Shown here: positions 16,890 through 25,366 of the stretch, piece after piece
Numbering within the stretch: position 1 is the stretch's first letter
How the letters are laid out: each line of letters opens with the position of its first letter
Source of the DNA: Crocinitomicaceae bacterium
GTDB taxonomy: Bacteria > Bacteroidota > Bacteroidia > Flavobacteriales_D > CAJJDF01
Assembly (NCBI GenBank): GCA_024639505.1
Contig: JAHEIE010000025.1
Span: 1-35,073, forward strand
Length of the DNA stretch: 35,073 nucleotides
Direction: 5' to 3'
Made by a program: the position numbers and the translations under genes
Notes under the pieces: generated by a model
Told to the model about the DNA's origin: nothing
What the model saw: only the letters and a program-made list of their open reading frames with translations
The model's database searches: none

Positions 16890-19097
16890 TTGGTATTTGC
16901 AACTCGATATAGAAAATTCATAATTGCCGTATTTTTAATAATTACAGCATTTTTTGCTTTCCACTTAGCCAAAATTGAATTTGGGCAAGACCTCAATGAC
17001 TTTATAGATAAAGACGAAAAAGTTTTTGTTTTTAACGAAGAGTTTTTTAGTCATTTTGAAGAAGAAATCCCTAACTCGGTGATGATTGGAATCCAAAACG
17101 ACAAACCTTTGGATTTTGAACTCATTCAAGAGCTGGACTCATTTAGCAAATCGTTAGAATCTATCAGCGGAATTCAACGTATTTTCTCGATTACGAATCA
17201 AAAACTGGCTGTTTTTTCAAGTTTCGGAACCATTCCATACCAGGTATTAAATATCGATTCTGAGGAGGAGTTCAATCAATCTTTTCTCGAACTGGATTCA
17301 ATTCCCGACATAAAAAATAGATTCGTAAGCAAAGACGATCGCTCTACTCTAATTTATGCCATAATTCAAGATTCTGCTTCTCTCGATGAGTTAATCGAGA
17401 TGAAAAGACAAACAGATAGTATCGCTCTGAACTTCAATTTCGGCAAATTGTTTTTTGTGAACACGAAACACAATGACCATCTCATTACTCTTAAAATAAA
17501 AGATGACTCTGGGCAACTTATTTTAATAGCGTTTACTTTAATCATCCTTATCCTCTTGTACTTTTTTAGGTCCATAGTTGGAGTAGTCATTCCTTTTGCT
17601 ATCGTTGTATGCTCAGTTATCTGGATTATGGGAACCATCTCGCTTTTTGGCTTCACCATGAATGTTCTTACCATCGCTATCCCAGTTATTGTTGGTGTAA
17701 TTTCGCTGAGCGATGTCATTCATATTATTTCGCGATACAGCGAAGAAAATTCCTCCGATAAAATTGAAAAAATCAGAAACACAAGAAATGATATTTTAAA
17801 GGCAATTATTCTCACCACTCTCACTACCTCATTTGGGTTTTTATCGTTATCAAACTCTAACATACAAGTGTTTGATGAGTTTTCTATTTTTACAGCTGTC
17901 GGAGTTTTTTATGCATTTTTTATCGCCTACTTCCTTCTTCCAGCACTTTTGTTTTACTCAAAAAAAATAACATTACATAACTCGTTGGGCAAACTCACAC
18001 CGAAAAAACTTTGGATAAAACCAACGATAATTATTGCTGCAATTGTAGTAGTTTTTTCAATTCTGGGAATCCTAAAAGTAAAACACAACAATTTCGTATA
18101 CAAAAACATGGGCGAAAAGGATGACATTACTCAAGTCATGAATTTCATGGAAAAAGAAATGTTTGGAATCAGAGATTTAACGGTTACTATATCTCTAAAC
18201 GATACAAGTAAATCATTGTATGACCAAGAAATTCTTGCTCAATTAGACAAAATTGAATCCTTTGTAGAAACAGAATATGAAGCCACAATCAGTGTTGGAT
18301 TGGCCACTACGGCAAAACAAGTAAATAGAGCGCTAAACGGAGGATATGCATCGGAATACAGAATCCCAACCGACAAATATGACGCAAAACAAGTCAAAAA
18401 GAAACTGAAAAAGCACAGAGATTTACTGAAATTAAAAAGCTTTGTTTCCGAAAAAAACAACTCCACATTCATCCAAACCAAAGCGAAGGATTACGGAAGT
18501 TTTTCGACCAGAAAATCAAACAAAAAACTACTGGAGTTTGCCAAGACGAATACACCAGAATTAAAAATCAATTTTGGCGGCACAGCCTACATAATAGATG
18601 AAACAAATGTAAACGTATCTAATGGAATGATTTGGAATTTGGTGATTATTATCATTTTCATCTTTTTCATCGTTTCTTTCATTTTTAAGTCCATTTCTGT
18701 CGGTTTTTTCTCTCTTTTTCCGAATATTTTGCCACTTATTGCAATTACAGCTGTAGTTGGTTGGTTTGATTTTGGGATGAATATCGGAACTACAATTGTA
18801 TACACCATTGCATTTGGAATAGCTGTTGACGATACCATTCACTTTCTTGGCAGGTACAAAATAGAACTTGACAAAGGCAATTCCAATTACGATTCTCTCA
18901 TTACAACCATAACGACAAGCGGAGGAGCAATATTCCTTACTACTTTGGTATTAGTTGCAGGATTTGGAGTACTTATTCTATCTAGTTTTTATGCCAATTT
19001 TATCACAGGATTATTAGTGACAATCAGCTTGATTGTTGCACTTATTTGCGACTTGTACCTCCTTCCTGTTCTACTCAGTTGGTGGAGAAAAAAATAA
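16890..19097 (+). CDS. RND/MMPL-family transporter
   Basis: 735 aa; two blocks of multiple TM helices flanking large soluble domains, GxxxDD-like region GIAVDDTIHFLGRYK and ISLSDVIHIISRYSEE. Confidence 0.85.
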   Translation: MVFATRYRKFIIAVFLIITAFFAFHLAKIEFGQDLNDFIDKDEKVFVFNEEFFSHFEEEIPNSVMIGIQNDKPLDFELIQELDSFSKSLESISGIQRIFSITNQKLAVFSSFGTIPYQVLNIDSEEEFNQSFLELDSIPDIKNRFVSKDDRSTLIYAIIQDSASLDELIEMKRQTDSIALNFNFGKLFFVNTKHNDHLITLKIKDDSGQLILIAFTLIILILLYFFRSIVGVVIPFAIVVCSVIWIMGTISLFGFTMNVLTIAIPVIVGVISLSDVIHIISRYSEENSSDKIEKIRNTRNDILKAIILTTLTTSFGFLSLSNSNIQVFDEFSIFTAVGVFYAFFIAYFLLPALLFYSKKITLHNSLGKLTPKKLWIKPTIIIAAIVVVFSILGILKVKHNNFVYKNMGEKDDITQVMNFMEKEMFGIRDLTVTISLNDTSKSLYDQEILAQLDKIESFVETEYEATISVGLATTAKQVNRALNGGYASEYRIPTDKYDAKQVKKKLKKHRDLLKLKSFVSEKNNSTFIQTKAKDYGSFSTRKSNKKLLEFAKTNTPELKINFGGTAYIIDETNVNVSNGMIWNLVIIIIFIFFIVSFIFKSISVGFFSLFPNILPLIAITAVVGWFDFGMNIGTTIVYTIAFGIAVDDTIHFLGRYKIELDKGNSNYDSLITTITTSGGAIFLTTLVLVAGFGVLILSSFYANFITGLLVTISLIVALICDLYLLPVLLSWWRKK

Positions 19098-19100
19098 GAC

Positions 19101-19607
19101 TTACAATTTTCTCTCAGGAAGCTTTATGTCTTTCCTGAACTTGTGCAAATCTGCCAACAGCATCTCTTTGAAATTCCAGCTTGAAAAATGAAGAGTTTCT
19201 TTTCCTCTGCGGTAAGAAGCCAAATATAACTTCCAATATTCGGGGAAAATTACGAAACCAACAAGTGCCGAAATCCTGGCAAGCTTTGATTTCTTTCGGT
19301 TGCCAATCAAAAAAAACTGCATGGCTGCTTCTTCGTGCATTTCGGTACCATAACCTGTAATCACATGAAACGCATCGTGACTTTCCATCTTTGGATTTAA
19401 TTCAAATCTGTTTTTGGTCAAAAAAAGTGACATTTCGTTTCCCAAACTACCCTTTTTGAACCGCGAAAGTGAATGCCTCGATTCACCCCAAAGAATTTTC
19501 TTTCCTTTAAAAAATTCTCGATAATAATTTACCAAGGGCAAAGCGAATCGATTAAACACCAAACTCCGTGCTGTCCTGGTTTTTCTGAATATCAAATAAT
19601 CTACCAT
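19101..19607 (-). CDS. Coq4-like protein
   Basis: 168 aa; HDAFHVITGYGTEMHEE fits HDxxHx11E of the Coq4 family; downstream FFLIGNRKKSKLARISALVGFV. Confidence 0.75.
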   Translation of the reverse strand: MVDYLIFRKTRTARSLVFNRFALPLVNYYREFFKGKKILWGESRHSLSRFKKGSLGNEMSLFLTKNRFELNPKMESHDAFHVITGYGTEMHEEAAMQFFLIGNRKKSKLARISALVGFVIFPEYWKLYLASYRRGKETLHFSSWNFKEMLLADLHKFRKDIKLPERKL

Positions 19608-19743
19608 AAAAGTCTTTTTTTTGATTAAAACGGTTCAAATTCTATTCTGTTTTGACTTTAAGATTTTTTAACTTTTCAAAAAAAATATTTGAATTTCAAT
19701 TTTCCTATCTTTAGTCCTGATTAAAAAACCGAATATCTACTCT

Positions 19744-22161
19744 ATGAAAATAGTATTTCCAATAATTTTCTCATTCTTTCTGCTTTTTGCAAAAGCAAAC
19801 AAACCGGCTTCCGAAATATATGTAGGGCTTCAAAAGCTACAGTCATTAAAAAGAGTGTTATACATTGCTGCCCATCCAGATGATGAAAACACTAGAGCCT
19901 TGGCTTGGTTTTCGTTGGGCGAGCATGCCCAGACAGCCTATTTATCATTGACGCGCGGAGACGGAGGACAAAACCTGATTGGCAACGAACTAAGTGAACA
20001 GCTAGGAGTGTTAAGAACCCAAGAGTTACTTGCTGCCAGATCGTTTGATGGAGCAAATCAATACTTTACAAGAGCAGTAGATTTTGGATATTCAAAATCG
20101 GCTGAAGAATCGCTAGAAAAATGGGGGAATGACGAAATATTGTCGGATGTGGTTCTGATGATTCGCAAATTCAAACCCGATGTAATTGTAACTAGATTTC
20201 CTCCCGACAAAAGAGCAGGACACGGACACCACACAGCATCTGCAATGCTTGCATTGGAAGCATTTGACAAAGCAGCAGATGAAAATTTCTTACCGTTACA
20301 GGTTAAAGAGTTTGGAACTTGGAAAACAACTTCTGTCTATTGGAACTCATCGGTTTGGTGGTTTAAAGACTTGCCTGCCCAAGCAGAAAACAATCCCGAA
20401 TACCTCATTGCCGATATTGGAGGTTACAACGCTCATCTGGGAAAATCCTACAATGAAATAGGCACTATTGCCAGATCTCAGCATAAATGTCAAGGCTTTG
20501 GAGCTATTACCGAAAGAGGTTCAAGATTGGAATATTTTCAATATCTGAAAGGAGATAAATTAAGTGGTTCTTTTTTTGAAAAAAACAAACGTTCATGGAG
20601 CAAATTACTAAACAAAGAATTTGAACAAAAAATAGATAACTTGGTGAAAGGCTTTGACTTTAGTCAACCAGAAAACAATGTAGCTGAATTACTTGAAATT
20701 AGAAATGAGTTACTCGCTTTGCCCAATTCCGATTTCAAAAATGAAAAAATTGGATTGTGTAATCAATTAATCTTGGATTGTACTGGAGTTTATGCAGAAC
20801 TTCTTGCTAAAGACTTTATTTACCAATCTAATGATTCTGCGTTTTTCGAACTAGAACTATTGAACAGAAGTAACCTTCCTGTGTCTGTAATACTGAAAAA
20901 CCAAACCATTAAATTGGAACAAAACCAAAATTTTGCTCGCACATTAAAAGTAGAGAATTCCAATCAAATTTCGAATCCATATTGGCTCACCGAAACTTTC
21001 TCGACACTGTTTCAAGTAAAAAACCAAAAAGACTTATTGCAACCAGAATCTTCTCCTTCTTTTGTAAAAAAAATAGAACTACTTATAGAGAAGGACACAG
21101 TTCGCATTCCATTAGTCGGAACCTACAAATGGCGAATTCCATCTTATGGCGAAAAACGAAGAGATGTAATTAAAACTCCAGATTTTTCTGCCAATTTTGA
21201 CCAAAAACTACTTGTCGTAAAACCAGGTTTTGAGAAAAAACTGAAACTAAACATTCATTCTTTCCGAAATAATCTCAGCGAAAAAATAACTATTAATGCT
21301 CCCCAAGGTTGGGAAGTGTTGCCAAAAAGTATCGATGTAGCTATTGATAAATTACACGAAGAAAAATGGGTAGAATTAACTTTGAAACCAACTGATTTAG
21401 GAAAATCTGGAATACTTAAATTAATGGATTCCAAAGGAAACCAGCTTTATTCGTACACCGAAATTGCTTACAATCACATTCGTACTCAAGTAATTTTTAG
21501 CAAAGCAGAAATTAACTGTGTGAAACTAGACGCAAAAATAAAACCAGGAAAAATTGCCTATATCAAAGGAGCAGAAGATATTGTGCCAGAAGCGATAGAG
21601 CAATTGGGATTTGAAGTAAAACGATTTGAAGTAAGTGATTTGTCTTCGTTGGATTTAAGCCAGTTTCAGTCGGTGGTTTTGGGAATAAGAATTTACAACG
21701 TACAACCTGAGCTTAAGAATTTTGAAGAAAAACTATTTGCTTACGTAAAAGCTGGCGGAAATTTGGTGATGCAATACAATACTGCCTCAAGAAGAGCTAG
21801 TGGAGAAACTTTCGGACCAATTCCTTTTGAACTAACAAGAAACCGAGTAACCGAAGAAGATGCCGAAGTGAATTTTTTGGAACCCAAGCATCCAATTATG
21901 ACAACTCCCAACAAACTAACAAAAAAAGATTTTGACAATTGGGTGCAAGAACGAGGGTTGTATTTTGCAGGAAACTGGCATGAAAGCTACATCCCATTAT
22001 TCTCGTGGGCAGACAAAGGCGAAGACGAGCAAAAAGGAGCATTAATTGTTACAAAACATGGCAAAGGACAGTTTGTATACACGGGGATTTCTTTCTTCCG
22101 AGAATTGCCAAATGGCGTGGAGGGAGCATATAAATTGTTTGCTAATATATTGTCTTATTGA
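19744..22161 (+). CDS. Large exported PIG-L family deacetylase with C-terminal GATase1-like domain
   Basis: 805 aa; signal peptide, AAHPDDEN, RFPPDKRAGHGHHTAS zinc-site motifs; C-terminal region YIKGAEDIVPEAIEQLGF...GGNLVMQYN. Confidence 0.88.
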   Translation: MKIVFPIIFSFFLLFAKANKPASEIYVGLQKLQSLKRVLYIAAHPDDENTRALAWFSLGEHAQTAYLSLTRGDGGQNLIGNELSEQLGVLRTQELLAARSFDGANQYFTRAVDFGYSKSAEESLEKWGNDEILSDVVLMIRKFKPDVIVTRFPPDKRAGHGHHTASAMLALEAFDKAADENFLPLQVKEFGTWKTTSVYWNSSVWWFKDLPAQAENNPEYLIADIGGYNAHLGKSYNEIGTIARSQHKCQGFGAITERGSRLEYFQYLKGDKLSGSFFEKNKRSWSKLLNKEFEQKIDNLVKGFDFSQPENNVAELLEIRNELLALPNSDFKNEKIGLCNQLILDCTGVYAELLAKDFIYQSNDSAFFELELLNRSNLPVSVILKNQTIKLEQNQNFARTLKVENSNQISNPYWLTETFSTLFQVKNQKDLLQPESSPSFVKKIELLIEKDTVRIPLVGTYKWRIPSYGEKRRDVIKTPDFSANFDQKLLVVKPGFEKKLKLNIHSFRNNLSEKITINAPQGWEVLPKSIDVAIDKLHEEKWVELTLKPTDLGKSGILKLMDSKGNQLYSYTEIAYNHIRTQVIFSKAEINCVKLDAKIKPGKIAYIKGAEDIVPEAIEQLGFEVKRFEVSDLSSLDLSQFQSVVLGIRIYNVQPELKNFEEKLFAYVKAGGNLVMQYNTASRRASGETFGPIPFELTRNRVTEEDAEVNFLEPKHPIMTTPNKLTKKDFDNWVQERGLYFAGNWHESYIPLFSWADKGEDEQKGALIVTKHGKGQFVYTGISFFRELPNGVEGAYKLFANILSY

Positions 22162-22281
22162 ACAGTCTTTATTTTTTAGAAAATTTATGATAAATTGAGG
22201 CAAGAAGATTTTTAAGAAATAGTATTTAAGTGCAGAGTCATGGCATGTGCAAGTATGGGCAAAATTTAATTGCGATTTTTA

Positions 22282-22299
22282 ATTCCGCCATAGCGGGAT
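22282..22299. repeat. Short REP-like imperfect palindrome
   Basis: ATTCCGC-CATA-GCGGGAT; 7-nt arms with one G-T type mismatch. Confidence 0.45.
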
Positions 22300-22321
22300 G
22301 AAAAAAATTCCAAAAAAGCTC

Positions 22322-22358
22322 CTTGATTTTTTCGTTCTTTTGTATCAAGACAAAAGGA
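22322..22358 (+). promoter_or_regulatory. Hairpin with loop complementary to upstream sequence (possible pseudoknot or repeat)
   Basis: TTCTTTTGT (22335-22343) pairs with ACAAAAGGA (22350-22358); loop ATCAAG (22344-22349) is complementary to CTTGAT (22322-22327). Confidence 0.4.
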
Positions 22359-22380
22359 CACAGAGCTAAAACCAGAGCAA

Positions 22381-22518
22381 ATGCAAGAAACAAAAGACAA
22401 CAAAGAAATAGAACAAAAAGACAAAACCAACTGGCAAGCTTGGTATTGGGGCTTGATGATTTTTTTGGGAGTGCAAATCGCAATTTATTATTTCATCACT
22501 AATCTTTACACAGCATGA
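22381..22518 (+). CDS. 45-aa single-TM small protein upstream of and overlapping an SSS symporter gene
   Basis: MQETKDNKEIEQKDKTNWQAWYWGLMIFLGVQIAIYYFITNLYTA*; stop overlaps the symporter start in ATGA at 22515-22518. Below the ORF-track size cutoff. Confidence 0.75.
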   Translation: MQETKDNKEIEQKDKTNWQAWYWGLMIFLGVQIAIYYFITNLYTA

Positions 22519-24185
22519 GTTTAATTGATTGGTCAGTTTTATTGTTTACACTTTTTGCGATTGTAGCTTACGGCTCTTGGAAAACTCGTAAAAACAAAAA
22601 TCTTGAGAGTTACCTTAAAGGAAATAACTCCGAAAATTGGGCTACGATTGGTTTGTCGATTATGGCAACTCAGGCTTCGGCAATTACTTTTTTATCTACT
22701 CCAGGTCAGGCTTACGAAAGCGGAATGGGATTCGTGCAGTTTTACTTCGGATTACCGTTGGCAATGATTTTGATTTCTGTTTTTTTCTTACCCATTTATT
22801 ACAAATTAAAAGTATACACGGCATACCAATACCTCGAACAGCGATTTGATGTAAGAGTGAGAGCATTTACAGCTTTTTTGTTCTTGATTTCGAGAGGATT
22901 AGCAGCAGGAATCACAATTTATGCTCCAGCAATTATTCTATCCACCTTACTCAATTGGAACCTCCAAATCACTTGTCTGCTGATTGGTGGATTGGTAATC
23001 ATCTACACCGTTTCGGGAGGAAGTAGAGCTGTTTCATTGACTCAAAAATGGCAAATGACAATCATCATGGGAGGAATGTTTGCGGCTTTCTTTTATGTAT
23101 TGGATAGTTTTCCTGAAACTATTGGTCTCTCCGAAGGAATAGACATTGCAGGAAAACTGGGTAAAATGAAAATCATTGACACTACTTTTGATCTGAAAGA
23201 AAAATACACACTTTGGTCTGGATTGATAGCCGGATTGTTTTTGTTTTTATCTTATTTTGGAACTGATCAATCGCAAGTTCAGCGTTATTTAGGAGGAAAA
23301 ACATTGAAAGCCTCCAGAATGGGATTGATGTTTAATGGAATCCTTAAAATACCAATGCAATTCTTTATTTTATTCATTGGCGCAATGGTTTTTGTATCGT
23401 TTCAGTTCAACAAACCGCCTATTATTTTTAATACTTCGGCAACGAACATAGAGATTCAGAAACAAAATAATTTGATTCTTCTAGAAAATGAATACAACGC
23501 TGTATTTGAAGAAAAAAGGACAGCTTTACTAGCAGCTAATTCCGACACAAAAAACATTCAATTCTTGCAAGAGCAACAAGATTCTTTACGGAAATCTTAT
23601 AAGGCCGAAATGAGCAAAATTGACTCGAACTACGAAGAAAAAGACAGCGATTATATTTTCTTGACTTTTGTTCTAAATTTTCTGCCACATGGATTAATTG
23701 GATTGTTACTTGCCGTGATTTTCTCGGCTGCAATGAGTTCCACGGCAGGCGAATTAAATGCACTAGCATCTACTACCACAATTGATTTCTATAAAAAATT
23801 CTATAAAGATTCTAAAGATGAAAAAAAGGATTTGATGGTGGGTAAAATATTGACAGTTGCCTGGGGGATTTTGGCTATTATTATCGCCTTAACTGCCGGC
23901 CTGTTTGAGAATCTAATTCAATTGGTCAATATTCTGGGCTCTTTGTTTTACGGAACAATATTAGGCGTATTTCTGCTGGCATTCTTTTTTAAATGGATTA
24001 ACGGAACGGCTGCTTTTGCCGCTGGAATCTTTGGGCAAATAATTGTACTTTCGTGTCACTTCTTGTCCGTTTACGGTTACATTGAGCTCGGATATTTATT
24101 GTACAACCTCATAGGAAGTTTGACCGTAATAAGTGCAGGAGTAATCATTCAAATAATAATAAATAGCAATAAAAAAACAACATAA
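22515..24185 (+). CDS. Sodium:solute symporter (SSS) family transporter
   Basis: 556 aa; multi-TM; IMATQASAITFLSTPGQAYESGMGFVQFY, GTDQSQVQRYLGGKTLKASRMGLMFN, SAAMSSTAGELNALASTTTIDFYK. Confidence 0.92.
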   Translation: MSLIDWSVLLFTLFAIVAYGSWKTRKNKNLESYLKGNNSENWATIGLSIMATQASAITFLSTPGQAYESGMGFVQFYFGLPLAMILISVFFLPIYYKLKVYTAYQYLEQRFDVRVRAFTAFLFLISRGLAAGITIYAPAIILSTLLNWNLQITCLLIGGLVIIYTVSGGSRAVSLTQKWQMTIIMGGMFAAFFYVLDSFPETIGLSEGIDIAGKLGKMKIIDTTFDLKEKYTLWSGLIAGLFLFLSYFGTDQSQVQRYLGGKTLKASRMGLMFNGILKIPMQFFILFIGAMVFVSFQFNKPPIIFNTSATNIEIQKQNNLILLENEYNAVFEEKRTALLAANSDTKNIQFLQEQQDSLRKSYKAEMSKIDSNYEEKDSDYIFLTFVLNFLPHGLIGLLLAVIFSAAMSSTAGELNALASTTTIDFYKKFYKDSKDEKKDLMVGKILTVAWGILAIIIALTAGLFENLIQLVNILGSLFYGTILGVFLLAFFFKWINGTAAFAAGIFGQIIVLSCHFLSVYGYIELGYLLYNLIGSLTVISAGVIIQIIINSNKKTT

Positions 24186-24187
24186 CT

Positions 24188-25024
24188 ATGAAAAAAACAA
24201 TCACAACTCTATTTGCTGGAATTTTAGCATTTGCTGGAACTGCACAAGAATTACCGGCTCCAAGTCCATTAGGAGAAGTAGAACAAAAAGTAGGATTAAC
24301 TGATGTTGACATCGAATATTCGAGACCTTCTGCCAAAGGAAGAACAATTTTTGGCGAACTAGTGAAATATGATGAAATGTGGAGGCTAGGAGCAAACATG
24401 GCAACCAAATTAGAAATCTCTACTCCAATTATGATGGGAGGAAAAGAACTAGCCAAAGGAGAATACTCTATGCAAGCAATCCCAGCCGAAAATGGAGATT
24501 GGACTATCGTTATTAACTCTGACGCAGGATTGAGAGGATTAAGCGGATATGACGAAAAGAAAGATGTGCTAAGGCTGAATGTAAAAGCGATGGTAAATTC
24601 TTATACCGAAACTTTCACTATTGGATTTGATAAGTTGACAAACACTTCGGCAGTAATTGCTATCCAGTGGGAAAAACTGAGAGTAGAGGTTCCTTTTACT
24701 GTAGATACAGACAAACTAGCTAAAGAAAATATTGCTGCAGCAATAAAAGAAGGAAAAGATTTGGACAAAGTATATTCCAATGCAGCTTCATACTTCAGCG
24801 GAATGAAAGATTACAAAACTGCTATAACTTACGTTGACAAATCATTGAAAATCAAAAAAGCTCACCCAGCAATGTATACAAAAGCAAACATATTGAAAGC
24901 AGGAGGCAACAACGCAGAAGCAATAAAAATTGCCAAAGAAGCTTTGGAATTAGCTAAAGAAGCTGAATCTGCAGGTTGGGCAAACTATATTGAAGGAAAC
25001 ATAAAAGCTTGGGAAAAAGAATAA
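24188..25024 (+). CDS. DUF2911 domain-containing exported protein with C-terminal TPR-like region
   Basis: 278 aa; signal peptide; PSPLGEVEQKVGLTDVDIEYSRPSAKGRTIFGELVKYDEMWRLGANMATKLE is characteristic of DUF2911. Confidence 0.88.
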   Translation: MKKTITTLFAGILAFAGTAQELPAPSPLGEVEQKVGLTDVDIEYSRPSAKGRTIFGELVKYDEMWRLGANMATKLEISTPIMMGGKELAKGEYSMQAIPAENGDWTIVINSDAGLRGLSGYDEKKDVLRLNVKAMVNSYTETFTIGFDKLTNTSAVIAIQWEKLRVEVPFTVDTDKLAKENIAAAIKEGKDLDKVYSNAASYFSGMKDYKTAITYVDKSLKIKKAHPAMYTKANILKAGGNNAEAIKIAKEALELAKEAESAGWANYIEGNIKAWEKE

Positions 25025-25050
25025 TCTCATTCTCCAAACTCATTTAAAAC

Positions 25051-25085
25051 CGCTATTCTAATTAATATTGGAATAGCGTTTTTTT
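25051..25085 (+). terminator. Rho-independent terminator after the DUF2911 gene
   Basis: CGCTATTCTAAT-TAAT-ATTGGAATAGCG (12-bp stem with one G-U) followed by TTTTTTT. Confidence 0.92.
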
Positions 25086-25150
25086 GGATGCTATTTCATC
25101 AATGGAAAAAATGAACAAGGCATTTTACAAATACAAAATCAATGAATAAG

Positions 25151-25170
25151 ATTCCTGCCTACGCAGGAAT
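25151..25170. repeat. 20-bp perfect palindromic REP/dRS3-like element
   Basis: ATTCCTGC-CTAC-GCAGGAAT; perfect 8-bp arms, 4-nt loop. Confidence 0.65.
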
Positions 25171-25260
25171 GACAAAGAGTTATAAAGTGAACAAACTAAT
25201 AATTTACAATCCAAAATCAACCAATTCACAATATCAATCTACAATCTGAACTATTAATCG

Positions 25261-25268
25261 TAAATTTG
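25261..25268 (+). promoter_or_regulatory. Candidate -7 element (TAAATTTG) for der
   Basis: Exact TAnnTTTG followed by C, leaving a leader of roughly 90 nt to the ATG at 25367. Confidence 0.5.
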
Positions 25269-25366
25269 CAGAATCTTAGAGAAAATCAAGATTAGAAAAA
25301 CATTCATTTTCGAGTTCTTCGCCAAAGCGAAATTTCCAGAATGTGTGTTGTAAAAATTAGAGTACC

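Noticed and set aside
17366-17719. Minus-strand 117-aa ORF
   Set aside because: Entirely antisense to the MMPL-type transporter, whose reading frame is strongly supported.
22238-22483. 81-aa minus-strand ORF upstream of the symporter
   Set aside because: Antisense to the better-supported smORF at 22381-22518 and spans the palindrome/hairpin region; low-complexity hydrophobic Leu/Phe/Cys run looks like antisense translation.
25201-25250. Repeated ACAATC-like words (TTACAATCC, CACAATATC, CTACAATCTG)
   Set aside because: Too short and irregular to call a tandem repeat or binding-site array without a genome-wide count.
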